Positions 8,257 through 16,558 of a stretch of 64,000 nt of DNA are shown here, piece after piece. The translations under genes were made by a program, and so were the position numbers. The first letter of the stretch is position 1; each line of letters begins with the position of its first letter. Origin of the DNA: a bacterium A37T11 (GTDB taxonomy: Bacteria > Bacteroidota > Bacteroidia > Sphingobacteriales > Sphingobacteriaceae); NCBI GenBank assembly GCA_900109895.1, contig FOBR01000001.1:124001-188000 (forward strand), read 5' to 3'. The notes beneath the pieces are model-generated. The model was not told the origin of the DNA, ran no database searches, and saw only the letters and a list, made by a program, of their open reading frames with translations.

Positions 8257-8280
8257 TTCATCGGGATCTGTGCTACGCTA
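8257..8280. repeat. REP-like 24-bp repeat, copy 1
   Basis: A segment beginning TTCATCGGGATCTGTGCTAC recurs at 31902-31925 with 22 of 24 bases identical. Here it overlaps the stop codon of the TonB receptor gene. Both copies lie beside decayed iron genes. Confidence 0.55.
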
Positions 8281-10478
8281 TGAAAAGTTTTTTAAAAAAA
8301 AACGGTAGGTGAAACCGGCCATGAATACCCGGACGGGCTGGCCCGGCACCAGCATGTTTTGAAAACCGAGCAGGTTGTCTGCGCTGAAACGCAGGCTCAG
8401 GTGCTGGTCCATCAGTTTTTTTTCCAGCGCGGCGTTGAGCAAGGTATATCCCGGCACGAAGGTGTCATATCGATCAATGAACTGGTTGCCGTTATAGTCG
8501 CTGAAAGGATATTTTCCCCGGTAGTTGACCCGGATGTTGGCACTCAGGTCCCAGGGCCGGTAGGTATAGAACACACGGGCATTGAGCATATGCCGCGACC
8601 GGTTCTCGATGCCCCAGTAGTCTGACGGCCTGGGTGCAAACGAGTCGCCGGTGGCCGGGTCATGGATGTTCTGGTTATAGGGGCAATGCCCGGCCCTGAT
8701 GCTATCCTCCACACTCAGGTCTTTGGAGATCAGGTATTGGTAACCCATACTCAGCTCCAGGTCTGGCAGCGGGTTCAGCGTCAGGCTGGCCTCCACCCCT
8801 TTATTGACTGCCTCCGGCAGATTTTGGTATGAATAGATCTGGCTGATGCCGGTACCCGTAGCCACCAGCACCGGGTTGATCTGGTCGCGGATGCGATGAT
8901 AAAAGCCCCCGGCCTCCAATGTGGCCTGTTGCGAGGGCTTCCAGGTGATACCCGCATTCCAGGACGTATTGCGTTCAGCACGGAGGTTCTTGTCCAGCTG
9001 GCCCACCACATAGCGCCTGATCTCGCTGATCTGCCCTTCAGCCTGCATCTGGCTAAGGGTTTGGTTAAGCAGGTCGTTGCCAATAACCATGTAATTGGCA
9101 GCCGGATTATAAAAGACCAGATAGCGCATGCGAAAATCAGGGGCTTTGAACCCCATTCCTACCCCTGCCCTAAAAAGCCACTGCGGGCTTAGCTGGTATT
9201 GCAAGCCCAGATTGGGGTTTGCTTTTCCGCCATAACTCCGGGTATGGTCATAACGCATTCCACCCAATGCCGAGAGCTTTTTGCTGATCCGCCAATCGCC
9301 CTGGATATAAGCAAAGGCCGTCGTGAGGCTGTGTACATCGCTCAGTGCCTGGTCATCCATCTTTTCCAGGCTGCCCCCTGCCCCAGCCGTCAGATTCAGG
9401 CCGGCAGCCGGCAGGCCCAGCGCAAACTGCTGCTCAAAGCGGTGTAGGTCCTGCCCGAATACCTCCTGGCCTGCCACCGATTGCTGTGCCTGCCACAACA
9501 CACTCATGTCTGAAGTATAACGTGTAAAATAATAGCGGCTCATGCTACGCATGCCCGAGCGGAAAGTATGGTCAAACGTGGCGGCCAGGTTCAGGTCGTT
9601 TTCGTCCTGGCTATCCCCGGATACGAGGCCATCGCCCCAATCTTTAGGCATGTACGACCTGCGCAGGCCGTAACGTACACTGCCCCCCACGGTACTGTTC
9701 TTGCTCAGCCGGTACCGGGCGCGGCCTTGTATGCTGTAATTATCATAAGGGGGTGCCGTTGTGCCCGACATCAGATAGGGATTGGTATTAAAACCATCTG
9801 TGCGGTAATAATTGCCTGATACCGTAACCGATCCGCGCTGGTTGCGAAAGGGCGTCTCCCCTTCCAGTGTAGCGTCCACAATGTTCAGGCTGCCGTAACT
9901 CAACGATGCGGAGGCCTGTGGCGTAATGGCCCCGTACCGTGTGATGATGTTGATGGCCCCACTCATGGCCTCGCTGCCGAACAAACAAGAAGAAGTCCCT
10001 TTGACGATCTCGATGCGTTCAATATTGCTGACGCTGATGCGCGAAAGGTCAAAATTGCCGCTGTTTCGGCCTACCATGGGCTGCCCGTCTATGAGGACCA
10101 TGACGTAATCACTGCTGAAACCCTGCATCTGCACCCCTACCGAACGTGCCCCACCACTTATGTTGTTAACGATGGCCATACCGGTCTGCTCCTTGAGCAC
10201 TTCATCCAGCCGGCGGCTGCCCATTAGCTCAATCGTGCGGCGCGTAATGACCTGGACGGGCATCGCACTGCGGTCCAACCGGAGGAAGTTATCAGGATTT
10301 TCACCCGCCGTTTTTTCACCAACCACCGACACCTCATCCAGGGCGCTGCTGCCCGGATGGAGTGTGATATTCAGCTGCTGTACTTGACCGGCTTCAATCG
10401 TCACCTAATCACGATAAGTGCCGTAGCCCATATGGCTCACCTCCAGCACATAGGTGCCGGCATAGTTTTGACACCGGT
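8278..10478 (-). pseudogene. hmuR: heme-type TonB-dependent receptor, 5' end deleted and in-frame TAG
   Basis: The plug and barrel are open from 10404 to 8278 (708 codons): plug motifs MPVQVITRRTIELMGSRRLD, VMVLIDGQPMVGRNSG and GSEAMSGAINIITR, a FRAP-like GFKAPDFRM and NLRAE, then a C-terminal AGFTYRFFLKNF. FRAP and NPNL-type motifs are typical of HmuR/HemR heme receptors. Upstream, the frame contains the end of a carboxypeptidase-regulatory-like domain (NYAGTYVLEVSHMGYGTYRD) and is cut by TAG at 10405-10407. Before about 10475 the sequence changes to the 3' part of hmuY2. The signal peptide and half of the N-terminal domain are therefore missing. A start at the GTG at 10404 would give a protein without an export signal, so the receptor is very probably non-functional. 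Confidence 0.85.
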
Positions 10479-11114
10479 GTAGAGCGATGCCGGGAAATCC
10501 TGCGCCATCCGTTCTGACAAGGCATACAGCATATGAGCGTAATTGGCCGCCTCCAGTTGCACATCCAGCGGATAGGATGTATCCAGATACCCTACCACTT
10601 TATCGGGCCGGAACATGTTGCGAAAGAACGTGTAGGCCACATGACCCATGCCGTTGCCAAACTCAACGATAGCATCGAGGCCTGAATATCCCGGAAAAGC
10701 AAATAAACCGTCTTAGGGTACGTCCTGAATGATACTATATGCGAGTTCAGCAAGATACAACCCACCTACGGCCGAAGAACCATACCCCAATCCGGCTACC
10801 TTACCGTTATTGGTAGTTATACTGCTTCTTCCCTGACCCGAAAAAGCCATGTCCCAGCGATCAGTAGTCTTATAAAGGGTGTTCGTGGAGTTGAGTTTTT
10901 CCAGACTAAAATACAAAGGGTCGTTTGCATCCAAAGGCTTGTGGCCTTCAGGAAGGTTGTCGCCGAGATTCATGACCAGGATATCGCGGTTGAACAACGT
11001 ATCACTCATCGGCACATCCGGTTCATAGTCGAAACCGTTCAGGTCATAAACATCGCCGCAGGAAGCCACCATGAGAGCTATGGCAACAACAACTGCAAAT
11101 GGTTCTTTGGACAA
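10475..11114 (-). pseudogene. second HmuY-like lipoprotein, in-frame TAA and fused 3' end
   Basis: The likely start is the TTG at 11114, preceded by AAGGGA, giving a lipoprotein signal (FAVVVAIALMVASC). The body has HmuY-family features: PLYFSLEKLNSTNTLYKTTD then RWDMAFSGQGRSSITTNN. TAA at 10713-10715 interrupts it after SIIQDVP. The same frame then runs on through GLFAFPGYSGLDAIVEFG and PDKVVGYLDTSYPLDVQLEA to about 10475, where it meets the heme receptor sequence in another frame. One nonsense change and one deletion junction are therefore present. HmuY-type lipoproteins bind heme at the cell surface and pass it to the TonB receptor. The gene overlaps no neighbour and follows hmuY by 20 bases. 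Confidence 0.7.
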
Positions 11115-11134
11115 TTTCCAACATCCCTTAACAG

Positions 11135-11836
11135 TTAACGTGTGTTCAGGTTCCTGCTCCCATCCTGCTGCACAAAATAGCGGAATGTAAAATAAGGTGC
11201 CGGCCAATACATGTCTGTCACAGCGGGCGGGTTACCCTTATAGGCACTTAAAAGCTGTAGTTTCGCATACTTCCCATTGGGCAGGCGGAGCACATATGTA
11301 CGATTGGGAAGGGCTTTCAAAAGATGGGTGGTCAAGTCGTAGGAGAACCAGCCCCCATCGCCCTCTGCTTGTGACCAGCCGGTTTTAGTGAGCGAACTTT
11401 GGTCAAATTCGGCATCCGATGGCGCCTCAATTACGGCCTCGTAAGATTGCTGCTTCAGCAGGATAGCCGTATGGTTGGCCGGTCCGCCAAAACCAGGATT
11501 ACCGGCATCCGTAGTATTGTTAAGGTATACTTCGCTGTTATAGTTGCCCGTAAAAGCAATATCCCAATCAGCGGTTTTCAACCACTGCGACGAATCGGCT
11601 TTCGTCCGTGTCCATATTTGCTTTTTGTCACTGAAACGGAACAAAAACGGATAGAATGGTCGGTTTTCCTTCCCATCTATACCACCTGCCACCGAAGCCT
11701 GCGTATCGCCGGCCAGGTCATAGACCACGGTACTTTTGCCATCTTCCAACGAAGGCGTAACGTGTTCATCCTTTCCGCAGGCAGTCAGAAGAAATAGAAG
11801 CCAAACACTATTTATATTTGTTCTAAATAAATTCAT
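11135..11836 (-). CDS. hmuY: HmuY family heme-binding lipoprotein
   Basis: This 233-residue lipoprotein starts at the ATG at 11834-11836. The signal peptide MNLFRTNINSVWLLFLLTAC ends in a lipobox Cys at residue 20. The HmuY pattern is clear: DGKSTVVYDLAGDTQASVAG, FLFRFSDKKQIWTRTKADSS, WDIAFTGNYNSEVYLNN, GGWFSYDLTTHLLKALPNRT and the C-terminal FTFRYFVQQDGSRNL. HmuY proteins capture heme at the cell surface for the cognate TonB receptor. The gene looks intact although hmuY2 and hmuR downstream are damaged. A perfect hairpin overlaps the start codon, and a Fur-like motif lies inside codons 2-9. A remnant of a close paralogue is at 32395-32570. Confidence 0.85.
   Translation of the reverse strand: MNLFRTNINSVWLLFLLTACGKDEHVTPSLEDGKSTVVYDLAGDTQASVAGGIDGKENRPFYPFLFRFSDKKQIWTRTKADSSQWLKTADWDIAFTGNYNSEVYLNNTTDAGNPGFGGPANHTAILLKQQSYEAVIEAPSDAEFDQSSLTKTGWSQAEGDGGWFSYDLTTHLLKALPNRTYVLRLPNGKYAKLQLLSAYKGNPPAVTDMYWPAPYFTFRYFVQQDGSRNLNTR
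11808..11830 (-). promoter_or_regulatory. Fur-like motif inside the 5' coding region of hmuY
   Basis: On the minus strand TTATTTAGAACAAATATAAA matches the 23-base ATTTAGAAT-type palindrome at 19 of 23 positions. It encodes residues 2-9 of HmuY. This may be a roadblock operator or chance. Confidence 0.4.
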
Positions 11837-11855
11837 TCCGCAAAAATGCGGAATG
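11834..11855 (-). promoter_or_regulatory. perfect 9-bp hairpin spanning the hmuY start codon
   Basis: CATTCCGCA (11834-11842), four A, then TGCGGAATG (11847-11855) form a perfect inverted repeat whose minus-strand end is the hmuY ATG. In an RNA starting upstream it would bury the start codon. A weak -7-like CATTTTTG lies within it, so the alternative is a promoter with a palindromic operator. Confidence 0.45.
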
Positions 11856-11870
11856 CACACCGGTTAGCAT

Positions 11871-11891
11871 ATATTCAATCCGTATTATTTG
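11871..11891 (+). repeat. single copy of the 21-bp iron-locus repeat
   Basis: ATTCAATCCGTATTATTTG matches the core of the tandem repeats at 3986-4048 with one change. It lies 35-55 bases upstream of the hmuY start codon and has the same orientation relative to hmuY as the tandem array has to hmuO. Confidence 0.6.
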
Positions 11892-11966
11892 CCTGCATGG
11901 CAATTTAACATATGCAGCGATCTATTTTCTCCCTGATTTTCTTTATCTCTGGTTTTAAAAGCTTAC

Positions 11967-12596
11967 TCATTCTTCGATTTTCTGCGCTACAAAACGGATC
12001 ACGCTGCCCTTCCCATTATGATACAGGCCTTCATTGAGGTAAATAACTTTTTCTTCCATAGTTAAAAAATGACAGCCTGCAAAATCTTCCTGCAGCTCTT
12101 CTATAGAAAACAAACTTTCCAGATCTGACGGCCCCCCCACTTTTTCGTTTTTCAAACGATAAGGCAGATGATTTTTACTGAAGGCTTCAAAAATGATGAT
12201 CCCCCCTTTGCATAATAATTTAAGGAGTATTTTGTGATAGGCAGATTTAATAGGAGCCGGAAAATGTGCGTAAATCAACACCAGGGCATCAAATTGATCG
12301 GCATGGTACGCTAAATGTGTTAACTCGCCAACCTGATAATCGATAGACACATGGTGAAGGCCTGCCAGGGTTACGGCCTTCTTTTTCCCTTCAGGGCTGA
12401 TGTCAAATGCACACACATCCCACCCCTTTGTTGCGGCATATACGGCATTTCTGCCCTCTCCTTCTGCCGCAAACAACGCTTTGCCCGGCGCAACATATTC
12501 AAGTTGTGTCTTGAGGTACTCATTGGGTACCACTCCGAAGGCATATTCGGCTTTACTATACCGATCGTCCCAACGCGCTAACCAGCTATTTTTCAT
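11967..12596 (-). CDS. class I SAM-dependent methyltransferase (TehB-like)
   Basis: This 209-residue protein starts at the ATG at 12594-12596. It has the Rossmann methyltransferase motif [17 protein letters not shown] followed by acidic motif II VCAFDIS, and the post-I segment [12 protein letters not shown]. The form LAEGEGRN occurs in the small TehB/thiopurine-like methyltransferases that act on small molecules or metalloids. The substrate is unknown. It follows the ABC/M1 permease gene on the same strand but has its own promoter (-7 TACATTTG at 12629-12636) under a 31-base palindrome, so it is probably separately regulated. No defect is visible. Confidence 0.8.
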   Translation of the reverse strand: MKNSWLARWDDRYSKAEYAFGVVPNEYLKTQLEYVAPGKALFAAEGEGRNAVYAATKGWDVCAFDISPEGKKKAVTLAGLHHVSIDYQVGELTHLAYHADQFDALVLIYAHFPAPIKSAYHKILLKLLCKGGIIIFEAFSKNHLPYRLKNEKVGGPSDLESLFSIEELQEDFAGCHFLTMEEKVIYLNEGLYHNGKGSVIRFVAQKIEE

Positions 12597-12628
12597 GTCG
12601 CATTCATTAAAAGGCTTTTGCCGCCATC

Positions 12629-12669
12629 CAAATGTAGCTTTTTCATTTATAATAGTTATAAATGAAAAA
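12629..12669 (-). promoter_or_regulatory. promoter with 31-bp perfect palindrome (operator-like) of the methyltransferase gene
   Basis: TACATTTG on the minus strand (12636-12629) is a -7 element. Directly upstream, TTTTTCATTTATAA (12639-12652), three bases TAG, and its exact complement (12656-12669) form a palindrome covering the -33 region. It looks like a repressor operator. A weak AT-only terminator for the preceding gene is the alternative. Confidence 0.5.
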
Positions 12670-12714
12670 TTAAAAAAACCATGAAATGGCAATATCGCAA
12701 TTATTATCGCTGAC

Positions 12715-15690
12715 TTACTTCACAAAGTGATATTGCCCAATATCTGTATTTGTCAGAAGTTTACCGAGTTCTTCCCGGCGGGAAACGGGGATGTGCGTTT
12801 TCAGTAATTCATAAAAGTCGCTTACATCTGTGACCTTCTTTTCCTTCCCCAAGCGGTAAAAATCCGAAATGATCATATTTAGCCGCTGCTTACCTATTTT
12901 TTTTGCCAGTTGGTAAAAAACGATCGGTCCCTTTTTATCCGAAACATAGGTGCTTTCTTCGTCTACCTGCAATAATGAAGGCTCCTGATTACTCTCCGCT
13001 GCCCTACCCTTCAGGTAAAGCTTCTCCTCTTTTTGAAGATGTTTCTGCACCGTTTCACCATTTTGTTTTGCGACCAGCTGCTGCAATGCGAGGTAACCGG
13101 GAAGAGAAGAAATAAGCATCGGATAACCTTGTGTGCGACTAATGCGAAGCTGCCGGAAGTACTGGGCAGCTACCGAACGTGTAATGATATAACGTAAATA
13201 ATCGAGGTCTTTTTCCTGATGGATATACGCCAACCAACCGTGGCTTTCAGGAAAAATAACCAGATTTCCAGTAACAGTCAACGTTTCATCGTATGCTGGC
13301 CGCTCGGCAATACGCAGTACCGGATACGGCTAGGTTCCTAAAAGAGGCTGCAACATAACCAATGCGTCTTTGGCGCATTCGGCGATCTTCGCCACATTGT
13401 ATGAATGGCCAGGATGTGCATATACCTCAACTGAAGTCGTTTTTCCCTGAATGGAAACCGTTGAAACGATATGCTTATAGGTTGCAGAAAGGAGTTTCAG
13501 GTCATAAACGTCCGGAAAAACAGACCTATACCTGAAATGGGGACGCCCGTGGCTGTACCACTGTTTTTCCAACCGCCCGGGAGCGACGATGGTTTGCCCT
13601 GCATCGGTACTAACGGAGAGTAGAAAGTCAGCTTTTACGGCCTGGTTTGACGCAAACAAGGTATTTCCAGCAACGGGAGCCCCGGGTGCTGCCAATCGCG
13701 ACCGTAGTTTGGGCAGGCCATATTTTACACGGTAATTATTTTCCTTCAGCGTTCGCCGGTCATCATAGCCAAAAAAAGGGACCAAGTCTTGTAAAAAACT
13801 ACCATTGAAGGTGAGGTCTTTTTGCGGATCCTCGTTGGTGAACCCTTTATAATGTTGCTCGCCGCTAATGGCCAAGCCCATCGTCGCGCCGGCTGGTAGG
13901 GCAGGTTCAAGCACATAGATCGCATGCCTCAGCACCGTATCACACATTATTCGGGTGAAACGGTATCCCGTAGCAGCAATGTGTTGGATCTCTGAAAAAT
14001 CTTTCCACTCGATGTGCAGGGTGTCTATTGGGCGGTCAGTGGTATTGGCCATTTGCAAGGAAGCCCGGTACTGCAATGTACGGCGCGACGGATATAGATC
14101 GGCATGAAGCCATATCGATTCGATCAAAGGGCGCGGCGTTCGGGCATAATGCCAATACTTACGTTCATACAGCGCCTTTTCCCTCCGGCCCTCTTCAGTT
14201 GGCTGAAAATGCCGATGCTGTTCAACGATGCCTAAATCATGCAGCAGCGAACTGATCACCAGAATAGCAACACACAGCCATATGCTGGCATACCGGAGGG
14301 CGGTAACACCCGCAATGAACGTACAGAGCAATATATAACACACGTATTTGGGCACCCAACGCAATAACATGTTCCGGAAATACATATTCCATTCAATCTG
14401 ATCATACCCTTTAAGAAACTGTATAGCAATCGCCAGTGTGATCAGGGAAACCATCAAAAAGAACGCAACCATCAGCATGGCGCACACCTTTGACAGTACA
14501 CTTAGCCACGATGGAACAGGCAGTGCATCGCCGATGTTACAAAAACCGGATGTTTGATCGCGAAACAACAGCTCAACCGTCTGTACCACCAGAAAAAGTT
14601 GTATATAAAAAGACAGTGGCCCAACTATCTGCGTCATTTCTAGGGCTGTAGGCAGCGTAGGAGCGACCGAATAATAAGCCTGCTGCCACATGGCTGCATA
14701 GCAAACATAAATAAACAGGATAAGGGCCAAAAAAATACGAAAACCAACGGGCCGCACCACCGATTTAAAAGCGAGCCACGACAAAGGCAGTAATTTCCTC
14801 CAATAGCCCGCTATGGAAAACCGAAACTGCCGCCCCGAAAGGGTGTACATATTGGTTGACACAAAGCTTCCCGTCCCCAACGCTTCCTTTTTGTTTTTCT
14901 TCAAACGCAACGATGAAAACTGCCGGTAAGAAAAACGTCGGTATGCTATGATGAAAGACAGCAATGCCAGGCCCAGCCATAGCAAGCGATTATAGCCGAG
15001 CAGGCCCGAAAACGAAGGGGAAAAGGCATTTTTTTCGGCCGTAGAAAGATTTTCGAGCAACTGATGCAATACCGTGAACGCCGTAGGATCGGCCAGCACG
15101 ATGCGTGGATAGTTGCCGAAGCTGCTTTCGGCAAAGATCATGAGCAAGATGCCTGCAAGGGCTACCATATAAGCCGCGCGGATGTTTTTGCTGAGAACCG
15201 CGATTGAAAAGGCCAATGTATACAGGATAAGCACATTTGGTATAAAAATTAACAGCAGCGCGCGAAAAAAGGCCATCCATGAAAAAGGGCCCAAATGGGC
15301 AACCGGCAAAAAATTATAGCTCCAAATGCCTAACAGATAGCCGCTGCAAAGGAACGCCAAAACACAAAGCGACCCCGCATACCTGGCCAGGAAATAGGTA
15401 CTTTCATGTACACGGGTCGTAAACAGAATCGGCGCCGTGCGGTATTCCAGGTCTTTTCCAAGCGCTGTACCTGCCAAAATTGCCCCCACAATAAAAGAAA
15501 GATACCCCATCCCTGCCAATACCGTATAGACAATAGCCGGAGCATTGGCATGAGTCTCATCGGCGCTATAAAATTCGCCGGCATGGTGCATGTAAAAAAC
15601 CCCTTGGGCGATCATTAAGACCAGGAAAACCCAGGTAAAGGCTTTTTTTACGTGCTGCTTTATTTCGAAAGAAAAGAGGGTGCTGATCAT
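12715..15690 (-). pseudogene. ABC-2 permease fused to an M1-peptidase-like domain, in-frame TAG
   Basis: The reading frame from 15690 encodes an ABC-2-type permease half (several hydrophobic segments in the first 500 codons: FTWVFLVLMIAQGVFYM, FRALLLIFIPNVLILYTLA), then a periplasmic M1-aminopeptidase-like region (WYSHGRPHFRYRSVFPDVYD). TAG at 13330-13332 interrupts it after MLQPLLGT. The same frame continues to 12715 through PYPVLRIAERPAY and NLVIFPESHGWLAYIHQEKD. At the position of the zinc motif HExxH the sequence reads RSVAAQYF, so the peptidase domain would be inactive even if full length. The ATP-binding partner overlaps it by four bases upstream. Such exporters often accompany TonB receptors. 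As read, the protein is truncated to 786 residues. Confidence 0.75.
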
Positions 15691-16550
15691 AATTGCGTAA
15701 AATAAACATCTTCAAGCGTTGGTGGTTTGGAAATGAATTGGCTATCAGGAGCCTCGTTTGCCAAGACGGTAACATGCAGCTGTCCCGCATGAAAATGTGA
15801 GGAGATCACCGAAAGCTGCTGCTGGCAGCGTTCCAGCTCATCGCGGCTAACCGGCTTTTGCCACAAGTGGCCAAGCAGGGTTTGCTCCAGTTGCTGTGGC
15901 TTGCCAGTGAGCAACACCTTGCCCTGCCCCATGATGGCCATATCACGGCAAAGAGTGGCCACATCCTCCACGATGTGTGTAGACAAGATCACGATGGTAT
16001 TTTCTCCAATTTGGCTCAGCAAATTGTAAAAGCGGTTCCGCTCCCATGGATCAAGCCCGGCAGTGGGTTCGTCCACAATGATGAGCATTGGCTGGCCGAT
16101 AAGTGCCTGCGCAATACCGAAGCGCTGTTTCATGCCGCCGGAATACGTCCCGAGCTTTTTGTGGCGCACATCATACAGGTTTACACGGGCCAGCAATTCA
16201 TCAACGGCTTCCTTTAAGCCCTTCCCCGACCGAACCCCTTTCATTGAGGCAATGTAAGCCAGCATTTCATGGGCGCTCACATTGGGATAAACACCAAAAT
16301 CCTGGGGCAAATACCCCAGCACTTTCCGCACTTCCTGCGGTTGTTTCAGTACATCCAGCCCGTCTAGGAACACCGTTCCCGCATCTGCATCCTGTAAGGT
16401 AGCCAGGGTGCGCATCAGCGTTGATTTGCCTGCGCCGTTCTGCCCAAGCAATCCAAACATACCTTTACCGATCTCAAGGGACACCTCGTCAAGGGCCCGA
16501 TGACCGTTTTGATAGGTTTTGCTGAGTTGGTTGATAATTAACTTAGTCAT
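15687..16550 (-). CDS. ABC-2 exporter ATP-binding protein
   Basis: This 287-residue ATPase has Walker A GQNGAGKST (36-44), signature YSGGM (136-140), Walker B with D-loop LIIVDEPTAGLD (156-167) and switch histidine in ILSTHIVEDV. It would power the permease encoded by the next gene, whose ATG overlaps its stop (ATGA at 15687-15690). It starts eight bases after the stop of the second TonB receptor gene, so the three probably form one operon. The ATPase is intact, but both flanking genes are broken, so the exporter is probably not assembled in full form. Confidence 0.9.
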   Translation of the reverse strand: MTKLIINQLSKTYQNGHRALDEVSLEIGKGMFGLLGQNGAGKSTLMRTLATLQDADAGTVFLDGLDVLKQPQEVRKVLGYLPQDFGVYPNVSAHEMLAYIASMKGVRSGKGLKEAVDELLARVNLYDVRHKKLGTYSGGMKQRFGIAQALIGQPMLIIVDEPTAGLDPWERNRFYNLLSQIGENTIVILSTHIVEDVATLCRDMAIMGQGKVLLTGKPQQLEQTLLGHLWQKPVSRDELERCQQQLSVISSHFHAGQLHVTVLANEAPDSQFISKPPTLEDVYFTQL

Positions 16551-16558
16551 ACGAAATC

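Noticed and set aside
10437-10649. Independent small gene starting MGHVAYTFF
   Set aside because: It is the in-frame continuation of hmuY2 after its internal TAA.
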